From assembly GCF_022458985.1 (NCBI RefSeq), contig NC_061771.1:26838001-26902000 (forward strand): a stretch of DNA of 64,000 nt. The letters run 5' to 3'. Positions 59,801 to 64,000 of the stretch are shown here, piece by piece (position 1 is the stretch's first letter; the number at the start of each line of letters is the position of its first letter). Below the pieces are notes generated by a model. It was not told where the DNA came from. It was given only the letters and a program-made list of their open reading frames with translations, and ran no database searches. Origin of the DNA: Mugil cephalus. Taxonomy: Eukaryota > Chordata > Actinopteri > Mugiliformes > Mugilidae. The position numbers were made by a program, and so were the translations under genes.

Positions 59801-62783
59801 CTTACTCTAGTAAAGTAATTACAACCATAGAGCTCTTGGTTGGGAGGGTTAGCATCACATCACATCACACTGGTTGAAGCTACTATTGGATATGTATGTG
59901 AGATAATATGCTTATTAAAATAAACTAATTCTGTACCGAAAACACAAAAGTTCATGGCAGCTCTCACAGGCTGTTATAAAGTCAAAGTACTTGTCATAAC
60001 ATTGGTGAGCAGAATAAATTTGACTATCTAATACTTCGCAAAAATTATTGAATTACTGGCCGAATATGGGATCCACCTCCAGGACCTGGGACAACATATT
60101 AATGTAACATGGAAAAAGCTGCCAGGGCCATACCAGACAGAAGCTGCTCTTCTGACTGGTATGATATGACATCATTATGACTCAAATGAAGCAGAGTTAT
60201 TAATTTTGTCTTTACCTGCTCCAAGTTGTCCAAGGTGTCATTCATGGGAGATTGACTGGAAGTTCTTTTTTTTCTGGTGAGTGAATATAAAAACTTGGTT
60301 AGTGTGTGAATTATCTCGTGGGTCGCTAATCTCAGAAAGAGCACTGTGATGTTCACCTAATCCACAAGAAGACCATGAGAGATATTAAAATCAGGAGAAC
60401 TGTAGAAACTCCTGCAGCTGCTGCTGGGTTCAGTTTAGATGTTTGTTTAGTTTGGACAGTGAGAGTCTTTAGAGCTGAGTTGATGTCTCTGTTGGTTGTG
60501 ACAGCACAGGAGTAGTTTCCTGCATCCTGACTGCTGACTGGGTCTAGAAGCAGGTGTTTGCTTTGGTTGTGTGTCAGGTTCAGAGGTCGATTGTTGAAGT
60601 ACCAAATGTAGTTTGTGTTAGCAGGTAGAGGACAGCTGGTCCTGCAGGTCAGTGAGACTCTCTGACCCTCTGTCACCACTGGAGAGGGACTTATCTTCAC
60701 TTTCAGACCTGAAAGACAGACAGATAGGGTAATAAATGTAAAAGAGACATTCTGTATATGAGGACATGTATTGATTGCTGGTAGGACATGAGTAACAGAT
60801 TCTAATTACCTGTGACAACCAGAGAGACTCCAGGAGAACCAAACACTTGTTCATAGTTTGTTTTGATTGTGAAGATGTATTCTGCTGAGTGATTCTTCTT
60901 CAGGTTGTTTAATGTGAGGATGTGTTGGTTCTTCATGTTGTCATGAAACTTCACATTACGTGTCTCTCCAGTCAGCCATTGATCTTCCTCTTCAGTATTT
61001 CTCTTTACTTTATACCAAAGTTCAGACTGTGGCTGCTGGTTGTCAGGATGAGAGTATTCACTGGAAATGTTCACAGAGGATCCTTTCAGAGCACAGATAC
61101 TTCTGCTGATATAATTCACTCTCAAACATTTCTTCTCCTCTACGCCTGAAATATTGATGGAAGACAACTCACTTTGAATAATCTTTAAATCATAATTTAT
61201 CCCTGATGCAAGATGTCAACTTCCTAGAAGATAGAAATGTTTGAAACCAGGACCTTCTCCAGTAACTAAAAACATTTAAAAAGATACTTAAATCATAAGT
61301 TGGTTCATACTCACAGACGTCAGCAGAGCGCAGATCCTCAAGACCTTTTACAGCACAAGACAAACTTCCAGTAAAAGCTTTCCTAACTGAAACCTGTTGG
61401 TTCTCCTTGTTTCTGACTATTTGTCTGTTGATAAACCACGTAAATGAAGTCAGAGTGTCAGTATGAAGACAGCTGGTGTTACAGGTCAGTCTGATATAAC
61501 CTGGTTTGTCTGGAGGAATCCTTTGGACCTGGATTTCTGTTTGGAGACATTCAAAATATTTTTCATCAGTTCATCTCTGCAGTGTTAAATATATCATCAA
61601 ATAACATGATCAGATTTCAGTCATAACAAATAATTAATGTTCTCCAGTGAACGTATGACTTGACAGAGATCAGAGAGGTGGTGGTGGGAGGAGTGTAAAT
61701 GAGGAAACTTCACCTCTGGGATATGTGATGGAGCAGGACTCATCTACTGACGTCTGCTGATAAGAACACATTCTCCCTTTAGCGTAGGTCACACTGAAGC
61801 AGGTCGGAGTGACTGAATCTGAACAAAACCAAACACGTATCATCAGTGAACTGGTGAACACGTGTTTTGAGGAAGAGTCTGAAGAGTAGAAATAGAGTTT
61901 GTAACTCTTGTGACTCACCCACTGAGACTTCAGGGGCTCTGAGATCCTCGTAGCCTTTGACAGCACAGGAGTATGTGACTGCTTCCTCACTGCTGACCAG
62001 CTCTTGGTACCAGGGAGACCAGTCCTCATAGAGAAACTCTCTGTTCTTGTACCAGATGTAGGCTGCAAGGTTTTCAGTCCGAGGACAACTGGTGCTACAC
62101 ATCAGTGTCACTGTCTGTCCCTCTGTGGCAGGAATCACCTTTACCTGCAGGTCTGAGATGGTAGTTTATATAAATAACAATAATGCATCACATTACTCTT
62201 AAAGTGATCAGTCTGTAATACATTAGTGATAAACACTGTACCTGTAACATGGAGGTAAATTATGTTTCGCTGTTTGCAGTTGTCTAGTTTGTTAGTTTCT
62301 GTGAAGCAGTAATATTTTGTATCATTTTCTTTTAGATCATTGATTGTCAGAGTGAAGTTACTTTCTTCTGACACGCTGTACTTTCCTTGATTCCCATCTG
62401 TAGAAATCTCAGTAGAATCATGTATTGAACCACTCATGTTGACAATGTACCATCTCTTGTTTGCAGTGTGACGTTGACCTGAGCAGGACAGAGTCACTGA
62501 TGAACCCTTTAAGGCACAGATGCTGGTTGGTTTCCCCTGAACTCCTTTAACAGAAGATTTCATCATCAAACATCTGGACACATTTACAACGTTAACATGA
62601 CTACAAGACCTCATAACATCAGAGAATCTGCTGCTTTAACTATATAAACGTTTACACCTAAACTCCACCAAGAAATATTAAAGTTACATATTTCAAGTAA
62701 TATAAGGAGAAAAAACAATGGTTCATACCTGAGATGTTCAGAATCAAAGTCATAATCAAACATCCAGCTTCTACCAAGAACAT
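56822..62783 (-). CDS. Gene F: CD22/Siglec-like inhibitory receptor, ITIM tail, complete
   Basis: Exons: signal peptide 62729-62783; D1 62242-62544; D2 61919-62152; half domain D3 61714-61818; D4 61315-61536; D5 60810-61145; D6 plus helix 60357-60708; juxtamembrane 60216-60273; ITIM exon 56987-57168; last exon 56822-56849 (ends NDQAEDT). The frame is open to 624 codons. D4 has no internal Met (FTWFINRQ in place of FMWFKNR) and its variable patch reads VRKAFTGS, unlike any other copy. The acceptor of D6 changes the first codon from Asp to Gly. ITIMs LLYSRI and VPYAAV are both present. D1 is one codon longer, as in D. It is the most divergent body in the array. Confidence 0.82.
58333..59270. 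repeat. AGATATCT-rich palindromic repeat block
   Basis: AGATATCT or GATATCT recurs many times at spacings of roughly 20-60 bp, linked by arms such as GACTAGGC/GACTAGTC and AATTACAG/CTGTAATT in both orientations, so many short hairpins can form. A unique core at about 58480-58720 (AGTAGGATGGCGTTGG to GGCGGGGCCTTCTGC) is shared with 28290-28510 in gene D. It is probably a non-autonomous, palindrome-ended element with expanded ends. Confidence 0.6.
59280..59560 (-). mobile_element. hAT transposase BED-finger remnant
   Basis: A minus-strand frame at 59368-59550 encodes MVSGGRPKEMSMAKNSTSNL followed by KKHLE, which resembles the second half of a BED zinc finger (NSTSNLKKHLE) in hAT transposases. 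The zinc-binding Cys pair before it is not visible. Related, more decayed sequence lies at 39889-40080 and about 10130-10210. Confidence 0.45.
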
Positions 62784-63269
62784 GACTGTTGTCGACTCCA
62801 GCGTCTGATCAGGAAGTTGATTCTTCTAATGAACTTATTAAAGCTACAGCTGTTACTGTGAGACTTTATCAAAAGTCCTAAACATGAATGAATGGAGGTT
62901 AAAATCATCAGCCGTCTTCTTACAGACTGAAGACAGAATGAACTATTGGTTAGAGTGAGTGTGTCTACAAGCAGCTTCACACCACAACTATCACTTCCTT
63001 CTTCATGATGACTTTGAGGAAGAAGAGACCTCTAGTGAACAATCTGTGTAGTGCAGGACTTATTACAGTCAGTCTGTCTCTTTCTATATATGAGGGTGTG
63101 ACTGCAGCTCATTCAGTCTTTTCCTGGTTGTTTGGTTCTGTAGTTGTGTAGCAATTTCCAGTCAGTTAAAAACATGAGGCACATTTTAAAGAGACACTAG
63201 TATTGATTTCACTTGATGTCATTTGTTTCTCACTGTATATTTTATCATCATACTAATATTATTCTTCAT
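62784..63269 (-). promoter_or_regulatory. Gene F 5' flank
   Basis: Same flank as in the other copies, with the candidate TATA at 63085-63091. Role inferred. Confidence 0.25.
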
Positions 63270-63569
63270 GGGGCAGCATAGCGGCTCGGTGGTCAGCACT
63301 GATGCCTCCCAGCGAGAAGGTCTGGGTTCAGGTCCAGTTCCAGGTTTGGTTTGCATGTTCTCCCTGTGTCTGCATGGGTTTCCTCCCACCTCCAAAGACA
63401 TGCTCGTTAGGGTAATTGCACACACTAACAACATCCTGTTGCCAGACATCACAGGACACCCTAAGAAGACCCATGTCCATTCTCTGATGAGTCACAACTG
63501 TTTTGGAGGCTCAAGTTAGACCAACACAATATTAGGAAAGTGGTCATAATGTTATTCATGATCGGTGTA
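63270..63569 (+). mobile_element. SINE/Tc1 300-mer, copy 5
   Basis: Full-length copy of the compound unit described at 1507-1806. Confidence 0.65.
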
Positions 63570-64000
63570 CATAGTCCCATCTTTCTCTTTGTCCCTTATC
63601 AAGTTGTCTGTTGAGTTTCCTCTGTGTACTTCTGAGTTTTTATGACCCTGTTTACCGTGCAGGGCTTTTTGTTCCAAATTTAGTACATTTTGATAAAGTT
63701 TATTCCCTGTCCTTGTCTCCCCCTTGTGTCCACATCTGAGTACTACCTCTTCATCACAACACAACATATGTCTGTGAAGGTTCTCCATATATTTAAGCTC
63801 TAACAAGGTCAGCTGGACTAGACCTTCCTGTTAGTGGTTCCTGTAATCCGTCACTAGTTGAGGGGTGCATGTTTGTGTTAACAAAAAAATCTGTGTTCAC
63901 ACAACGAGCGACGACATCACATAACGGTCAAGCGTGGCCTGATGCATTGTTGGTGTTGAAGCTCTGGTTGTTGATGTTGTTGGATGGAGTCATAGATTCA
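63570..64000. other. Non-coding spacer, copy 5 (cut by window edge)
   Basis: Matches the start of the spacer at 1807-2524. A fifth PLA2G6-like exon a would be expected about 300-350 bp beyond the right edge. Confidence 0.5.

Larger units (their letters stand above)
57169..60215. other. Large intron of gene F
   Basis: No exon seen. Left part collinear with B and E introns up to about 58325, then the GATATC-palindrome block, a hAT BED remnant, then collinear again from about 59560. Confidence 0.5.

Overview
The window looks like teleost fish genomic DNA, probably a percomorph. It has compact intron-containing genes, CD22/Siglec-like receptors with the fish hallmark ICALKGSS, fish-type LINE, SINE, Tc1, hAT and P-like transposon remnants, and long GATA and ATT microsatellites. 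I cannot name the species. There are no prokaryotic features.

The backbone is a tandem array in which two things alternate. On the minus strand lie six copies (A to F) of a multi-exon Ig-superfamily receptor gene: A is cut by the left edge, and B, C, D, E and F are complete or nearly so. All internal Ig exons are phase 1-1. The order is signal peptide, D1 (V-like), D2 (C2), a 105-nt half-domain exon D3, D4 (C2), D5 (V-like), D6 (C2) plus transmembrane helix, a 58-nt juxtamembrane exon, then the tail. B, E and F carry tails with two ITIM-type motifs. C carries an unrelated short tail with an ITAM-like YxxL-x10-YxxI. D has both tail types available, but a 20-bp deletion has shortened its C-type tail. 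Head-to-head with these genes, on the plus strand, are four repeated fragments made of the last exons of a PLA2G6-like (group VI phospholipase A2) gene.

Layout: gene A 1-1020; SINE/Tc1 300-mer; PLA2 fragment 1 (2.5-5.9 kb); gene B 7.85-13.48 kb; gene C 14.26-17.29 kb; SINE/Tc1; PLA2 fragment 2 (18.8-21.8 kb); retroelement with nuclease-like C-terminus (22.2-23.8 kb); P-like remnant with LINE-2 (24.7-26.1 kb); gene D 26.64/28.88-31.87 kb; SINE/Tc1; PLA2 fragment 3 (33.4-35.7 kb); gene E 37.7-43.3 kb; SINE/Tc1; L1-clade LINE (44.7-49.2 kb) inside PLA2 fragment 4 (to 51.2 kb); second nuclease-like retroelement with a 134-bp VNTR (51.6-53.6 kb); a 2.0-kb P-like transposon with THAP exon, 23-bp TIRs and 8-bp duplications (54.47-56.47 kb); gene F 56.8-62.8 kb; SINE/Tc1.

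Shared insertions alternate along the array: PLA2 units 2 and 4 share the retroelement and P-like insertions, while units 1 and 3 have neither. Genes D and F share an AGATATCT-rich palindromic insertion, while B and E lack it. This indicates growth by duplication of a two-unit block, followed by unequal exchange that created C and the hybrid gene D. Biologically, the array looks like a young, diversifying family of paired (inhibitory and possibly activating) leukocyte surface receptors. The PLA2 pieces are probably passenger pseudogene exons.
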